Shown: positions 1 to 9,152 of the stretch, in pieces
Layout: every line of letters starts with the position of its first letter
Position numbering within the stretch: position 1 is the stretch's first letter
Assembly: GCA_001298575.1 (NCBI GenBank)
Contig: LJCV01000188.1
Span: forward strand, 124,001 to 188,000
Source of the DNA: Actinobacteria bacterium OK074
GTDB lineage: Bacteria; Actinomycetota; Actinomycetes; Streptomycetales; Streptomycetaceae
Direction of reading: 5' to 3'
DNA length: 64,000 nt
Made by a program: the position numbers and the translations under genes
The notes under the pieces: generated by a model
Databases searched by the model: none
What the model saw: only the letters and a program-made list of their open reading frames with translations
What the model was told of the DNA's origin: nothing

Positions 1-1701
1 GACACGGGCGAGGACGAGTACCTGCCGTACGACGGCACCTGGGGCGGTGCCGGAGTCGCCCTGCCGTACCTCGTGATGGAGTACGTCGACGGAACGACCC
101 TGCGCGACGTCCTGTACTCCGGGCCGCCGCTGACCGTCGAACGCGCCCTGGGAGTGACGGCCGGCATACTGCACGCCCTCGCCCACTCGCACCAGCACGG
201 CATCGTGCACCGGGACATCAAGCCGGCCAACGTCATGCAGACCAGCGTCGGCCAGGTCAAGGTCATGGACTTCGGGATCGCCCGCGACGAACGGGACGCC
301 GGTATGACGCAGACGTCCGTCGTCATCGGAACCGCGCAGTACCTCTCGCCGGAACAGGCGCTGGGTCATGAGGTCGACGCCCGGTCCGACCTGTACTCCG
401 TGGGCTGCCTGCTGTACGAACTGCTCACCTTCCGGACACCGTTCACCGGTGATTCACCGATGGCGGTGATGTACCAGCATCTCCAGCAGGATCCGCAACC
501 GCCGAGTCTGTACAACCCCGACATCGGGCCCGAGGTGGACGCGATCGTCCTGCGTGCTCTGACGAAGGACCCCGCGTACCGCTACCAGTCCGCCGAGCAG
601 ATGCTCACTGACGTGGAGGTGTGTCTCGGGAGCCGATTGCCCGAGGCGAGGCCGGGGAGCGTCGACACTGCGGAGGACGACGGTGATGAGAAGGCCGGGA
701 GCGGCGGTCGGGGGGGCGGCGTCGCGCTGATCGCGGCGGGCGTCGCCGTCGTCGTCGCGGCCCTGGTGCTCGGCTGGTTCATGTTCGGGCGCGGTACGGC
801 CGGCGACGGCAGGGTGGACGTACCGGATCTGGTCGGCCGGACTCTCGGCGAAGCGCGGCGCACGGCGGACAACGTCGGCTTGACGCTCACGGTCGACAAG
901 CGGGAACCCTGCGCCGACCAGCCGAAGGGTCACGTCTGCGAGCAGAGTCCGGTGGAGGGGGAACTGGCCAAGGGGGAGGCCGTCTCGGTGACTGTCTCCA
1001 CCGGCTCGCCGAAGGTCGAGGTGCCGGATGTCACGGACAAGGACGAGGACGACGCGGCCAGGATCCTGGAGGAGAAGGGGTTCAAGGTGACGGCCCGGCA
1101 CAAGGAGTCCACCGCGGATGCCGGAACCGTGCTGAAGCAGGTCCCGGACGGCGGCGAGGAGGTGGAGAAGGGCACGGAGATCACCCTCACCGTCGCCAAG
1201 GAGGCCGAGAAGGCCACGGTTCCGGACCTCACCGGCAGCACGCTGGACAAGGCCCGGGAGCTGCTGGCCGAGCACGATCTGAAACTGGGCGACACGACCG
1301 AGGCCGAGAGCGGCGGCGCCGCGTCCGGGACCGTGATCGGGCAGAGCGTCACCTCCGGCGAGGAGGTCGAGCCGGGTACGGCGATTGACGTCCAGGTCGC
1401 CAAAGCGGTGGAGACCGTGCAGATACCTACTGACATCGTCGGTGAGACGCTCGCCGAGGTCCAGGACGAACTGGACGGCCTCGGTCTCCAGGTCAGTGTC
1501 GCCTCCGGCAGTTCTCAGGCGTCCGACGCTGTCGTGACGTCGAGTACCCCGGAGGCGGGGAGCGAGGTCGAGGCGGGAAGCACCGTCATCGTCGTCACCG
1601 AGGAAGCGAGTGACGAGCCGTCGGACGGCGCGACGCCGACCGACGACACATCGACCGGTGCCACGTCGACAGCGTCGCCGCTGACGACCGGCGGCTCGTG
1701 A
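1..1701 (+). CDS. Ser/Thr protein kinase with four PASTA domains (5' partial)
   Basis: Membrane Ser/Thr kinase of the PknB type; the gene enters from the left edge with the frame open from base 1, so part of the N-lobe is missing. Visible kinase motifs are the catalytic loop HRDIKPAN (about 208-231), DFG (about 268) and SPEQ in the activation segment. A Gly/Ala/Val-rich transmembrane helix lies at about 715-785. Four extracellular PASTA repeats follow (starting near VDVPDLVG, VEVPDVTD, ATVPDLTG, VQIPTDIV), then a Ser/Thr/Asp-rich tail. PASTA domains of this family bind muropeptides or lipid II and couple wall state to growth. A perfect hairpin terminator follows. The identity of the ortholog is not settled. 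Confidence 0.95.
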   Translation, partial: DTGEDEYLPYDGTWGGAGVALPYLVMEYVDGTTLRDVLYSGPPLTVERALGVTAGILHALAHSHQHGIVHRDIKPANVMQTSVGQVKVMDFGIARDERDAGMTQTSVVIGTAQYLSPEQALGHEVDARSDLYSVGCLLYELLTFRTPFTGDSPMAVMYQHLQQDPQPPSLYNPDIGPEVDAIVLRALTKDPAYRYQSAEQMLTDVEVCLGSRLPEARPGSVDTAEDDGDEKAGSGGRGGGVALIAAGVAVVVAALVLGWFMFGRGTAGDGRVDVPDLVGRTLGEARRTADNVGLTLTVDKREPCADQPKGHVCEQSPVEGELAKGEAVSVTVSTGSPKVEVPDVTDKDEDDAARILEEKGFKVTARHKESTADAGTVLKQVPDGGEEVEKGTEITLTVAKEAEKATVPDLTGSTLDKARELLAEHDLKLGDTTEAESGGAASGTVIGQSVTSGEEVEPGTAIDVQVAKAVETVQIPTDIVGETLAEVQDELDGLGLQVSVASGSSQASDAVVTSSTPEAGSEVEAGSTVIVVTEEASDEPSDGATPTDDTSTGATSTASPLTTGGS

Positions 1702-1722
1702 GGCCACACTCGCGCCGGACGT

Positions 1723-1764
1723 CACGGAGCCCTCAACCGACCGCGGTCGGTTGAGGGCTCCGTG
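1723..1764. terminator. Bidirectional terminator, 42-bp perfect palindrome
   Basis: The arm CACGGAGCCCTCAACCGACC (1723-1742) is followed by two bases and its exact reverse complement (1745-1764). It lies between the convergent kinase and DUF2993 genes, so it can serve both strands. There is no T-run, as is usual in actinomycetes. Confidence 0.85.
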
Positions 1765-1774
1765 ATCATCGTCC

Positions 1775-2650
1775 TCAGACGTTCCGATACGACGAGTCGT
1801 CCGGCGTCCCGCTCTGCCCGGTGCCGTTCTGCGAGGCGCTGCCGTCCGGGCGGAACGTCACCGACTCGCCCGAGAAGCGGGCGTCCACGCCGCTCGCCGT
1901 GGTGGTGACCGAGCGCAGACGCAGGCCCTCGGGGATGTTCCGCAACTGGATCGGCTCGCTGAAGACCTTCTCGATCAGTTTCTGGCCGACGGCGGGCAGG
2001 GCGCCGCCTGTGACCTCGAAGTCCTTGAAGGCGATGCGGTTGCCGGAGGCCGCCGAGACGGTCGTCGTCACGGAGACCTCGTCGCCGAAGGGCATCGGGA
2101 TGCTTGCCCTGATCCTGTCGGGGCCCTTGCCCTGCGAGACCTCGATGCCCAGAGCGTTCGACAGGTCCGGGTAGGACAGGTGGGCGGTTGCCTTGGCGGT
2201 GCGGGCCTGCGCCTCGCTGTCGTCGTCGGAATGTGTCAACCCTTTGAGCTGGAGGGTGAGTTCGGTCACCGGTAGCGGGCGCGTGTACCCGTAGGCGGGT
2301 ATGTCGTGGGCGGTGATGTCCACCTCGCGCAAGGCACCGGAGGCCATCTGGGTCAGTACCGGAAACCCGCGTACGTGGACCTCGGGCGGCGCAGGTGTGT
2401 CCATGCCCTCCTGGAACGCCTTGGCCGTGCGCGCCTCCGCCCAGGCCGCCGCGGCACGGTCGACGGTTACGGGGACGAGGGCCAACGCAAGCAGCGCGCC
2501 GGTGGCGACGGAGACCGGTCGTTGCCACCAGGAGATGTGCGGCGCGTACGGGGCGTCCGTGTAGCTGCCGTACTGGTCGTAAGGGGGAAAGTTCGGCTCG
2601 TACGGCTGGTACGCCGAGTCGTCGACGTACTCGTGGCGAGGCTCGTGCAT
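1775..2650 (-). CDS. DUF2993 (LmeA-like) membrane-anchored protein
   Basis: A 291-aa protein. The N-terminal 45 residues are Tyr/Pro/Asp-rich and cytoplasmic-looking. One hydrophobic segment (VSVATGALLALALVPVTV, residues about 47-65) follows, then a soluble domain of the DUF2993 type with repeated beta-strands (for example FPVLTQMASGALREVDI). The LmeA relatives in mycobacteria bind phospholipids and act in cell-envelope glycolipid maturation, so an envelope lipid role is inferred. The ATG at 2650 has GGAG five bases upstream on the minus strand. It converges on the kinase gene and is probably transcribed alone. Confidence 0.8.
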   Translation of the reverse strand: MHEPRHEYVDDSAYQPYEPNFPPYDQYGSYTDAPYAPHISWWQRPVSVATGALLALALVPVTVDRAAAAWAEARTAKAFQEGMDTPAPPEVHVRGFPVLTQMASGALREVDITAHDIPAYGYTRPLPVTELTLQLKGLTHSDDDSEAQARTAKATAHLSYPDLSNALGIEVSQGKGPDRIRASIPMPFGDEVSVTTTVSAASGNRIAFKDFEVTGGALPAVGQKLIEKVFSEPIQLRNIPEGLRLRSVTTTASGVDARFSGESVTFRPDGSASQNGTGQSGTPDDSSYRNV

Positions 2651-2787
2651 GAGTTCTCCGTAAGTTGTTGGGTGGCCCGGGAGGGCCGGATGGGGCGGAT
2701 GGGGCGGATCGGGTCTCGCGTTCCGCCGCAGACGTCAGCGGAACCAGTCCGAACTGCGGGGTTGGGGGACTTTCGGATCGGACCCCT

Positions 2788-3426
2788 TCAGCGGGGTGGT
2801 CGTGTCGGCCCGCTGCCGTGCGGCCGGTGGACCGTGGCGGCCGCGACGTGTTTGTCGACGCCCGCAGCGATCAGGGTGGCGGTAGCGGCGCCGTCATCGG
2901 CCCGGATGCCGGAGCTGACGCTGTCGAGGAGGGCCAACAGGAGTGCTTCGAGGGCGGTGCTGAGCGGGCCGGGCGGGATGCTGGTGTGGAAGGCGCCCTG
3001 GCGTTGGCCGCGGGAGAGGACCGCGGCGGTCGTGTCGCGTGCGGGGGAAAGGAGTTCCCCCAACCGGTCGGGGCCGAGGTCCTGGCGGGCGAGGGCGATG
3101 GGCGTGCGGTAGCGGTCGCCGACCGGCCAGACGGTGAGGATGAGGCGGGCCAGGGCTGAGGCGGCGTCCCCGCTCGGTGTGCGGGTGACGTCGATCGCCG
3201 GCCGTATCGCGTCTGCGGGGTCTACGGCGAGGCCGTCGACGAGCGCGGGCCGACCGGCGAAGTGGGCGTAGACGGTGCGACGGGTCACTCCGGCGGCCTC
3301 GGCGATGTCGGCGAGGCCGCGGTCGGGGCTGCGGCTCAGTTCGCGCCGGGCCGCTTCCAGAATGCGGGCGCGGGTGGCGCGCGTCGTACGGCTATGGAGT
3401 GCTTGCCGAACGGGGCGGCCAGTCAC
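2788..3426 (-). CDS. TetR-family repressor, divergent from an MFS efflux gene
   Basis: A 212-aa protein with an N-terminal TetR helix-turn-helix (LADIAEAAGVTRRTVYAHF, residues about 38-56) and an alpha-helical C-terminal ligand domain. The start is a GTG at 3426, supported by GGAGG seven bases upstream; an ATG two bases upstream is out of frame. It is divergent from the MFS gene at 3538, and the shared gap holds a 10-bp inverted repeat spanning promoter-like elements. The classical reading is a local repressor of drug efflux that also represses itself. The ligand is unknown. Confidence 0.9.
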   Translation of the reverse strand: MTGRPVRQALHSRTTRATRARILEAARRELSRSPDRGLADIAEAAGVTRRTVYAHFAGRPALVDGLAVDPADAIRPAIDVTRTPSGDAASALARLILTVWPVGDRYRTPIALARQDLGPDRLGELLSPARDTTAAVLSRGQRQGAFHTSIPPGPLSTALEALLLALLDSVSSGIRADDGAATATLIAAGVDKHVAAATVHRPHGSGPTRPPR

Positions 3427-3465
3427 ATCGGCACCTCCGGTGCGGAGAGGAAGGGGGCTCCCGAT

Positions 3466-3516
3466 AATTGCACATAGATGAGCAATAAACTAGTATCTAC
3501 TCGCCGATGTGCAATT
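3466..3516. promoter_or_regulatory. Divergent operator/promoter between tetR and MFS gene
   Basis: AATTGCACAT (3466-3475) and its exact reverse complement ATGTGCAATT (3507-3516) flank an AT-rich core. On the plus strand TTGCAC (3468-3473), 17 bases and TAGTAT (3491-3496) resemble -35/-10 boxes. The mirror arm supplies another TTGCAC for the minus strand, followed 16 bases later by TAGTTT. Each arm therefore overlaps a -35 box, a layout suited to TetR repression of both genes. Confidence 0.65.
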
Positions 3517-3537
3517 ACTTGTCTCTTGGGAGTCCCG

Positions 3538-5154
3538 ATGTCATTGGTCGCCAACACGCCCGTCGAGAAGATGACCGGCCCGTATCCGCGGCGCTGGTTC
3601 GCCCTGGTCGTGCTCTGCCTGAGCCTGCTGATCGTGGTCATGGCGAACACGTCGCTGATCGTGGCGGCTCCGGACATGACCCGTGACCTGGGCCTGAGCA
3701 GCAGCGATCTGCAATGGGTCATCGACGGCTACACCGTCCCCTACGCCGCGCTGATGCTCGTCCTGGGTTCGATCGGCGACAAGTACAGCCGCCGCGGTGC
3801 GCTGATCACCGGCCTGGTGATCTTCGCCGGGGGATCGGTGATGGGCAGCCTGGTTCACGAGACGGGCCTGGTCATCACGGCCCGAGCGGTCATGGGCGTG
3901 GGCGCCGCGGTGGTCATGCCGGCCACGCTGTCCCTGCTGGTCGCGACCTTCCCGAAGCACGAGCGGGTGCGGGCCATCACCGCCTGGACCGCGACCTCGG
4001 GCCTCGCCATCGCCGTCGGCCCGCTGATCGCCGGCTGGCTCCTTGAGGACCACGCCTGGGGCTCGACCTTCCTGATCAACGTGCCCATCGCCGTCGTCGC
4101 CGTCCTCGGCGCGCTGATCCTCATCCCGCCGTCCAAGGCGGAGGGCATGGGCCGGATCGACTACGTGGGCGGCCTGCTGTCCATCGTCTCCGTCGGCTCC
4201 CTGGTCTACGCGACCATCGAGGGCCCGCACTTCGGCTGGGGCACCGCCCCCATCACTGCGGCCGTCGCCGCCGGTGTCGGCCTGCTCGCCTTCGTCGCCT
4301 GGGAACTGAGCCACCCGCACCCCATGCTGGACGTGCGCAAGTTCAGGCTGCGTCCCTTCGGCGGCTCCATGCTCGCGGTGCTGTTCTTCTTCTTCGGCAC
4401 CTTCGGCGCGATCTACTACTCCACCCAGTTCCTCCAGTTCATCCTCGGCTACACCCCGCTGGAGACCGGCGTACGACTGCTTCCGCTGGCCGGTGCCGTC
4501 TTCGCCGGAGCCGCGGTCACCGGGCGGCTGACCCCGAAGCTCGGCGTGAAGGCGATGGTGGTGACCGGCATGGTGATCGGCACCGCGGGCGTCTTCCTGC
4601 TCACGCTGGTCGACAAGGGGTCGACGTACACCGACTTCCTGGCCCCGATGGTGATGCTGGGCTTCGCGATCGGCCTGAGCGTCTCCCCGGCCACCGACAC
4701 CATCATGGGCTCCTTCCCCGAGGCCGAGCTGGGCGTCGGCGGCGGCGCCAACGACACCTCCATGGAACTCGGTGGCTCCCTGGGGATCGCCATCCTCGGC
4801 TCCCTGCTCGCCACGTCCTAGAAGGACAAGCTGACCGACCTGGTCGGCGGCCACCTCCCGGCCGCCGCGATGGACACCGCCAAGGACTCCGTGGGCGGCG
4901 GTCTCGCCGTCGCCGAGCAGATCGCGAAGGACCCGTCCGGCGGACCTCAGCAGGCGCAGGCCCTGGTCGACGCGGTGCACGAGTCCTTCGCCCAGGCCAT
5001 CGCCCACACCAGCCTCTTCGGCGGCATCATCATGGCGGCCGGCACCCTGATCGTCCTCGCGGTCCTGCCCGGCCGACACGCCACGGTCAAGCCCGAGCCG
5101 GAGCAGCCGTCCGAAGAAGAGTGGGACGCGGAGTACAGCGACTCCGAGTGGTGA
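3538..5154 (+). pseudogene. DHA2-type MFS drug/proton antiporter interrupted by an in-frame TAG
   Basis: Fourteen-helix MFS transporter of the EmrB/QacA class. Family signs include LDLQWVIDGYT-like (SSDLQWVIDGYT), GSIGDKYSRRGAL (motif A) and ARAVMGVGAAVVMPATL (motif C). ATG 3538 has GGGAG six bases upstream and starts MSLVANTP. Codon 428 (4819-4821) is TAG, in GSLLATS-stop-KDKLTDLVGG. The same frame then continues to 5154 and encodes the expected last transmembrane helix (FGGIIMAAGTLIVLAVL) and an acidic tail. Full length with read-through would be 538 aa. A TAC to TAG change would explain it, since Tyr is plausible there. The truncated product would lack the last helix and probably not work. 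A sequencing error cannot be excluded. Confidence 0.8.
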
Positions 5155-6187
5155 TCCCTGTCGGCCCTGTCGGCCGAGGGCGAGCAGCAGCCGGCGCGCG
5201 GCGCCTCTGCCGGCGGCAGGGCGGTCATCACAGCCGACCCGCCGGTCGACCACGCACCGCGGAGAGGCCGCGCTCCGGGGCGCGGCGGGCACACGTCCTG
5301 TGCCGACCCGCCAGTCACCACGCCCTGGCGTGCGGGTGTTCATTCGGCCAACTACCGGAGCCACGCCCGAGTCGGGCCTCGCGACGGGAGTTCCCTGCAC
5401 CACCTCGGTGCCGTCGGCGAGGAGGTGGGCCGACATCCGATTGTCGTCGTCGAGTCGACTTGCCGGCTCACCACCCTTCAGGGCATCGGCACCTGGACGC
5501 ATACGCGTCGGCCAGGCCATTGTCGGTGGACTCAACAAGTCTCCGCTCGGCGCCCAACTCGGAGAACGCCGTCCCCGTGCTCAGCGGGGTCGATTTCCCA
5601 CGGCCGATGGGTCAAAGCGTGCTCCTCGCCCGGATGTCCAGGTCGAGCGCGAAGCCGGTGATCACGTCTTCTTGGCGCCGACCGCGTTCCGTGTCGGTGG
5701 CGCCGGTCCTTGATCGGCATCGCCGAGGTGTCCTTCGGACACGCCGTCCGTGCCGTCCCGGCCGGGAGCCACGGCCCCCGGGCGGTTGACGTCCGCCGGT
5801 GCCACAGAGGGGTCGCCCGGCCTCGCCGTGCCGTGGTTGTCCGCGTTCGGCGACCACGACGATTCCGTCGCCGGCTTGCCGGCCGGCATGCCCGAAGGAT
5901 GCGTGGTACACCGGCCGGTGGAAGGTCATGGGCCGGGACGAGACCGAGACGCGATCCATCGCGTGGACCATGTGCCCCCCTGTCGTTCGGTGCGCTGGGG
6001 AGCGCTCGCGTCATGCGGGAGATCACGCTCGACGGGAGTGCGCGCCGACGATCGAGACCTGCCTCGGTGGAGTGTGTACCGATCGCGTTCACCGCGCCGC
6101 TTTGGCGATGGTGGCCGCGGGGCTTGGGTCGTCGCTGAACGGGACGCCCCGGCAGCCGCGGTGGCGGCGCCGGGGCGGCCGGGTGAG
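5155..6187. other. About 1 kb without a recognisable gene
   Basis: Open frames exist on both strands because of the GC content, but none shows a recognisable domain, a good ribosome binding site and a sensible start together. A minus-strand stretch near 5540-5970 (containing DVITGFALDLDI) and another near 5350-5520 (RLDDDNRMSAHLLADGTEVV) look mildly protein-like. They could be decayed gene ends, but I cannot assign them to a family. Confidence 0.4.
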
Positions 6188-7744
6188 TCAGTCCGAGGTG
6201 GGCGGTGTCTTCGGTGCGCGGAAGAGGCAGCCGATGGCGGCGGCGAGGACGACCGCGCTCACGGCGATCAGGGAGGCGGACAGGCCGTCCATGAACGCGG
6301 ACTTGACGCCGTCGGCGAGGGCATTGCCCTGGGCGCCGAGGCGGTCGGCGACGTAGAGGCCGGCGGCGGCCGAGTGTTCCACGGACTCGGCCGCCTCGGC
6401 GGGGAGCTGGTGGACGGAGTCGGGGAGGCTGGAGCGGTAGTGGCTGCCGTAGATCGAGCCCATGAGGGCGATGCCGACCGCTGAACCGACCTCGCGGGTG
6501 GTGTCGTTCATGGCGGAGGCGACGCCCTGCTGCCCCCGGCCGAGTGAACCGGTGATGGCCGCGGTGCCCACCGCGCCGGTCAGGCCGATACCGAAGCCGC
6601 ACAGGACGAGGCCGCCGAGGAAGGGAAGGTAGCCGGAGCCGACGTCGAGGCGCGAGATGGTGAACAGGCCGGAGCCGAGCAGGAGCAGGCCGACCACCAT
6701 GACGGCCTTCATGCCGACGCGGCGCACCAGGTGCGGGGTGACCTGGGAGGTGGGCAGGACGACCACGGCGACGGGGAGCAGGGCGGCGGCGGCCTTGAAC
6801 GGGCTGTAGTCGAGGATGAGTTGGAGGTACTGCAGGCCCACGAAGAAGAACCCGAAGACGGCCATGAACTGCACCAGGACGGTGATGGCACCCGCGCGGA
6901 AGCCGCGGATGCCGAACAGCGCGGGGTCGAGCAGGGGGTGTTCGGTGCGTCGGCCGAGGTAGGCGTAGGCGGCGAAGGACAGCACGGTGACGACGAGTGC
7001 GCCGATGACGACGGGTTCGGTCCAGCCCTTCTCGTTGCCCTCGATGATGGCGAACACCAGTGTGCCGATGGCCACCGCGGTGGTCACGGCTCCGTGGACG
7101 TCGGGCGGGCCGGGGTGGTCGTCCTTGGTGTTCGGCGCGAGCAGGACGGCGGCGAGCGCGGCGCCCAGGGCGGCCGCGGCGCTGGTGGCGAAGATCGACC
7201 GCCAGGAGAACTGCTCCAGCAGGGCGCCCGCGGCGAGCATGCCGATGATGGCGCCGGCTGCCGCGAACCCGGACCAGGTGGCCACGCCCTTGGTGCGCTG
7301 CTCGGGTGGGAAGGCGGCGGTGATGGTGGAGAGCGTCCCGGGCATGATCATCGCGGCACCGAGGCCCATGACGGCCCGCCAGGCGATCAGGGTGGTGGTG
7401 GAGTCGGCGAAGGAGGCGGCCAGGGACGCCGCGCCGAAGACGACGGTGCCGGCGATGAGGACGTTGCGGCGTCCGAGGCGGTCACCGATCGCGCCGAGCG
7501 GCAGCACGAGGGCGGCCAGGGTGACGGTGTAGGCGTCGGCGATCCAGGTCAGGGCGCTGTTGGACGCCGACAGGTCGATGGCCAGGTCGGGCAGGGCGAG
7601 GTTGAGCGCGGAGACGGAGGCGACGACCAGGACGAGTGCGAGGCACATCGCGAAGAGCACGCCGCGGTGTCCGGCTCGGCCCGTGGCGACCGTCGCTTCG
7701 GTTTCCTGGGGTGCCCCGGTCTGCGGGTGGGGGGTGGTGGGCAT
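6188..7744 (-). CDS. DHA2-type MFS transporter
   Basis: A 518-aa, 14-helix MFS protein. It shows TWIADAYTVTLAALVLPLG, motif A GAIGDRLGRRNVL and motif C WRAVMGLGAAMIMPGTL. The ATG at 7744 follows a GAGGA-type site and lies ten bases after the amidohydrolase stop, so the two are probably co-transcribed. Homologs export drugs or take up and export aromatic acids. Because it closes the minus-strand arm of an aromatic catabolic cluster, export of a toxic pathway intermediate or substrate transport is inferred. It is a paralog, not a copy, of the broken transporter at 3538. Confidence 0.9.
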   Translation of the reverse strand: MPTTPHPQTGAPQETEATVATGRAGHRGVLFAMCLALVLVVASVSALNLALPDLAIDLSASNSALTWIADAYTVTLAALVLPLGAIGDRLGRRNVLIAGTVVFGAASLAASFADSTTTLIAWRAVMGLGAAMIMPGTLSTITAAFPPEQRTKGVATWSGFAAAGAIIGMLAAGALLEQFSWRSIFATSAAAALGAALAAVLLAPNTKDDHPGPPDVHGAVTTAVAIGTLVFAIIEGNEKGWTEPVVIGALVVTVLSFAAYAYLGRRTEHPLLDPALFGIRGFRAGAITVLVQFMAVFGFFFVGLQYLQLILDYSPFKAAAALLPVAVVVLPTSQVTPHLVRRVGMKAVMVVGLLLLGSGLFTISRLDVGSGYLPFLGGLVLCGFGIGLTGAVGTAAITGSLGRGQQGVASAMNDTTREVGSAVGIALMGSIYGSHYRSSLPDSVHQLPAEAAESVEHSAAAGLYVADRLGAQGNALADGVKSAFMDGLSASLIAVSAVVLAAAIGCLFRAPKTPPTSD

Positions 7745-7754
7745 GGAGATGTCC

Positions 7755-8801
7755 TCAGTCGGTGCCGGGTTGGACGAGCTTGAAGAGCAGGCGGGCGGCG
7801 GCCCGTTGGGCGGTGTGGCGCAGACGTACCGCGGCCGGAGGGGACGGCGTCGGTGCGGGCGTGGCGGCCAGGCGGGGGAGGAGCGCTTCGGCGCCCGCGC
7901 GGTTGACGGCCTGGAGGGTGTCGGGTTCGACGCCGGTGTCGAGGCCGCCTGCGAAGTACTGGCCGGCGGGCGTGGGGGCGAAGGGCCAGTCGCTGCCGAA
8001 CAGGACGTGGCCGGGGCGGGCGAAGGCGAGCAGGGTGGGCAGGGCGGCGGGGCTGGAGGACAGGGCGGTGTCGAAATAGAAGCCGCGGAAGTCGTCCAGC
8101 GTGTCCAGGGGGCTGCGCCCGGTGTCACCCGCCAGTGCTACGGCCATGCGGTGGGAGGCGTACGGGACGAAGCCGCCGGCGTGGCTGAGGATGAACCGGA
8201 TGTTCGGGTACCTGCGCACGACGCCGTTGCGGACCAGGAGGTAGGCGGCGCGGGTGGTGTCGAGAAGGAAGTCGGCGGCGAACGGTGGGATGCCGTCGAC
8301 GGCGGGTCCCGGAAGGTCGGCGGGGTGGACGAAGACGATGGCGCCGCGCTCGTCCAGGGTCTGCCACAGCGGTTCCTGACTGTCCGTGCCGAGGTAGGTG
8401 CCCTGGTTGTTGGCCAGGAGGGTGACACCGTCGGCGCCCAGTTCGTCCAGGGCTCGGGCGGCCTCGGTCGCGGAGGCGGTGGCGTCGGGCATGGGTACGG
8501 TGGCGAAGTACCCGAAGCGGCCGGGATGGTCGGCGGTGAGGGACGCGGAGAAGTCGTTGAGCCGGCGGGCCAGTGCGCCGGCCTCGCCCGGGTCGGACAG
8601 GAAGCCGGTGCCGGGAGTGGAGACGGACACGATCGCCGTGGCGGTGCCCAGCAGGTCCATCAGCTCCAGCGCCGACTCGGGGCTCCAGTCGGGCAGGGCG
8701 CGGCCTCCGGCCTCGGCGATGCCGGCTTTGGCGAGGAGGTCGCGGTAGAAGGGCGGGACGATGTGCTGGTGGACGTCGACGCGGTGTGGTGCGGTGGTCA
8801 T
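7755..8801 (-). CDS. Amidohydrolase-2 family enzyme (ACMSD/resorcylate decarboxylase-like)
   Basis: A 348-aa cytoplasmic TIM-barrel metal enzyme. It has the VDVHQHIVPP metal motif near residue 8, FILSHAGGFVPY in the middle and FGSDWPFAP near the C-terminus (the catalytic Asp). Relatives include 2-amino-3-carboxymuconate semialdehyde decarboxylase and gamma-resorcylate decarboxylase, non-oxidative decarboxylases or hydrolases of aromatic or ring-cleavage acids. The ATG at 8801 overlaps by ATGA the end of a degenerate upstream reading frame. It is clearly paralogous to the exported enzyme at 16440-17594 (shared HIVP-FYR, ARRLNDY/F and DWPF). The exact substrate is unknown. Confidence 0.85.
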   Translation of the reverse strand: MTTAPHRVDVHQHIVPPFYRDLLAKAGIAEAGGRALPDWSPESALELMDLLGTATAIVSVSTPGTGFLSDPGEAGALARRLNDFSASLTADHPGRFGYFATVPMPDATASATEAARALDELGADGVTLLANNQGTYLGTDSQEPLWQTLDERGAIVFVHPADLPGPAVDGIPPFAADFLLDTTRAAYLLVRNGVVRRYPNIRFILSHAGGFVPYASHRMAVALAGDTGRSPLDTLDDFRGFYFDTALSSSPAALPTLLAFARPGHVLFGSDWPFAPTPAGQYFAGGLDTGVEPDTLQAVNRAGAEALLPRLAATPAPTPSPPAAVRLRHTAQRAAARLLFKLVQPGTD

Positions 8802-9060
8802 GCGGCGGTCTCCTGAGTTTCCTGATGCTCCTGTGTGGTGAGCGGGGCGAAGCCCGCGTCGGTGGTCAAGCCGTCCCTGCCGCCGCCCGTCCGTGCCGGC
8901 CTGCTTCGACGAGCACGCTACGGGTGCCGCTGTCGTGGCGGGCCGAGCCGGCTTCGGCGTGTTGGAGGAAGCCGGAGTGGACATCGGCGAGGACGAGGGT
9001 GACGGTCTCGCGGCCGACCTGGGGTGCTGCGGTCGCACGGCCGTGGTACGAGATCGTCGG
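8798..9060 (-). pseudogene. Possible 3' remnant of an unidentified gene
   Basis: Between the hydratase and amidohydrolase genes, minus-strand codons with strong G/C third positions encode GRETVTLVLADVHSGFLQ and following residues. The frame is lost near 8880-8890, and a second frame ending LTTDAGFAPL...TAA-stop overlaps the amidohydrolase ATG as ATGA. The codon bias and coupling suggest a broken or shortened gene once in this operon. I cannot assign a family. It may instead be chance. Confidence 0.3.
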
Positions 9061-9152
9061 CGACCGCGAACGCCGCCGACGGCGCATTGCCGGAGTCGAA
9101 GGCAGTGTCCGGCGAGGGGCAGGAGACATGGGCGGCTCTGTTTTCGGACGTT

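Noticed and set aside
454..1725. Long minus-strand open frame opposite the kinase gene
   Set aside because: It is a shadow of the PASTA kinase; no domain or ribosome site, and the plus-strand protein is clearly real.
3541..5538. Minus-strand open frame of 665 codons opposite the MFS gene
   Set aside because: Composition is a low-complexity mirror of the MFS codons (Gly/Asp/Arg-rich) with no recognisable fold.
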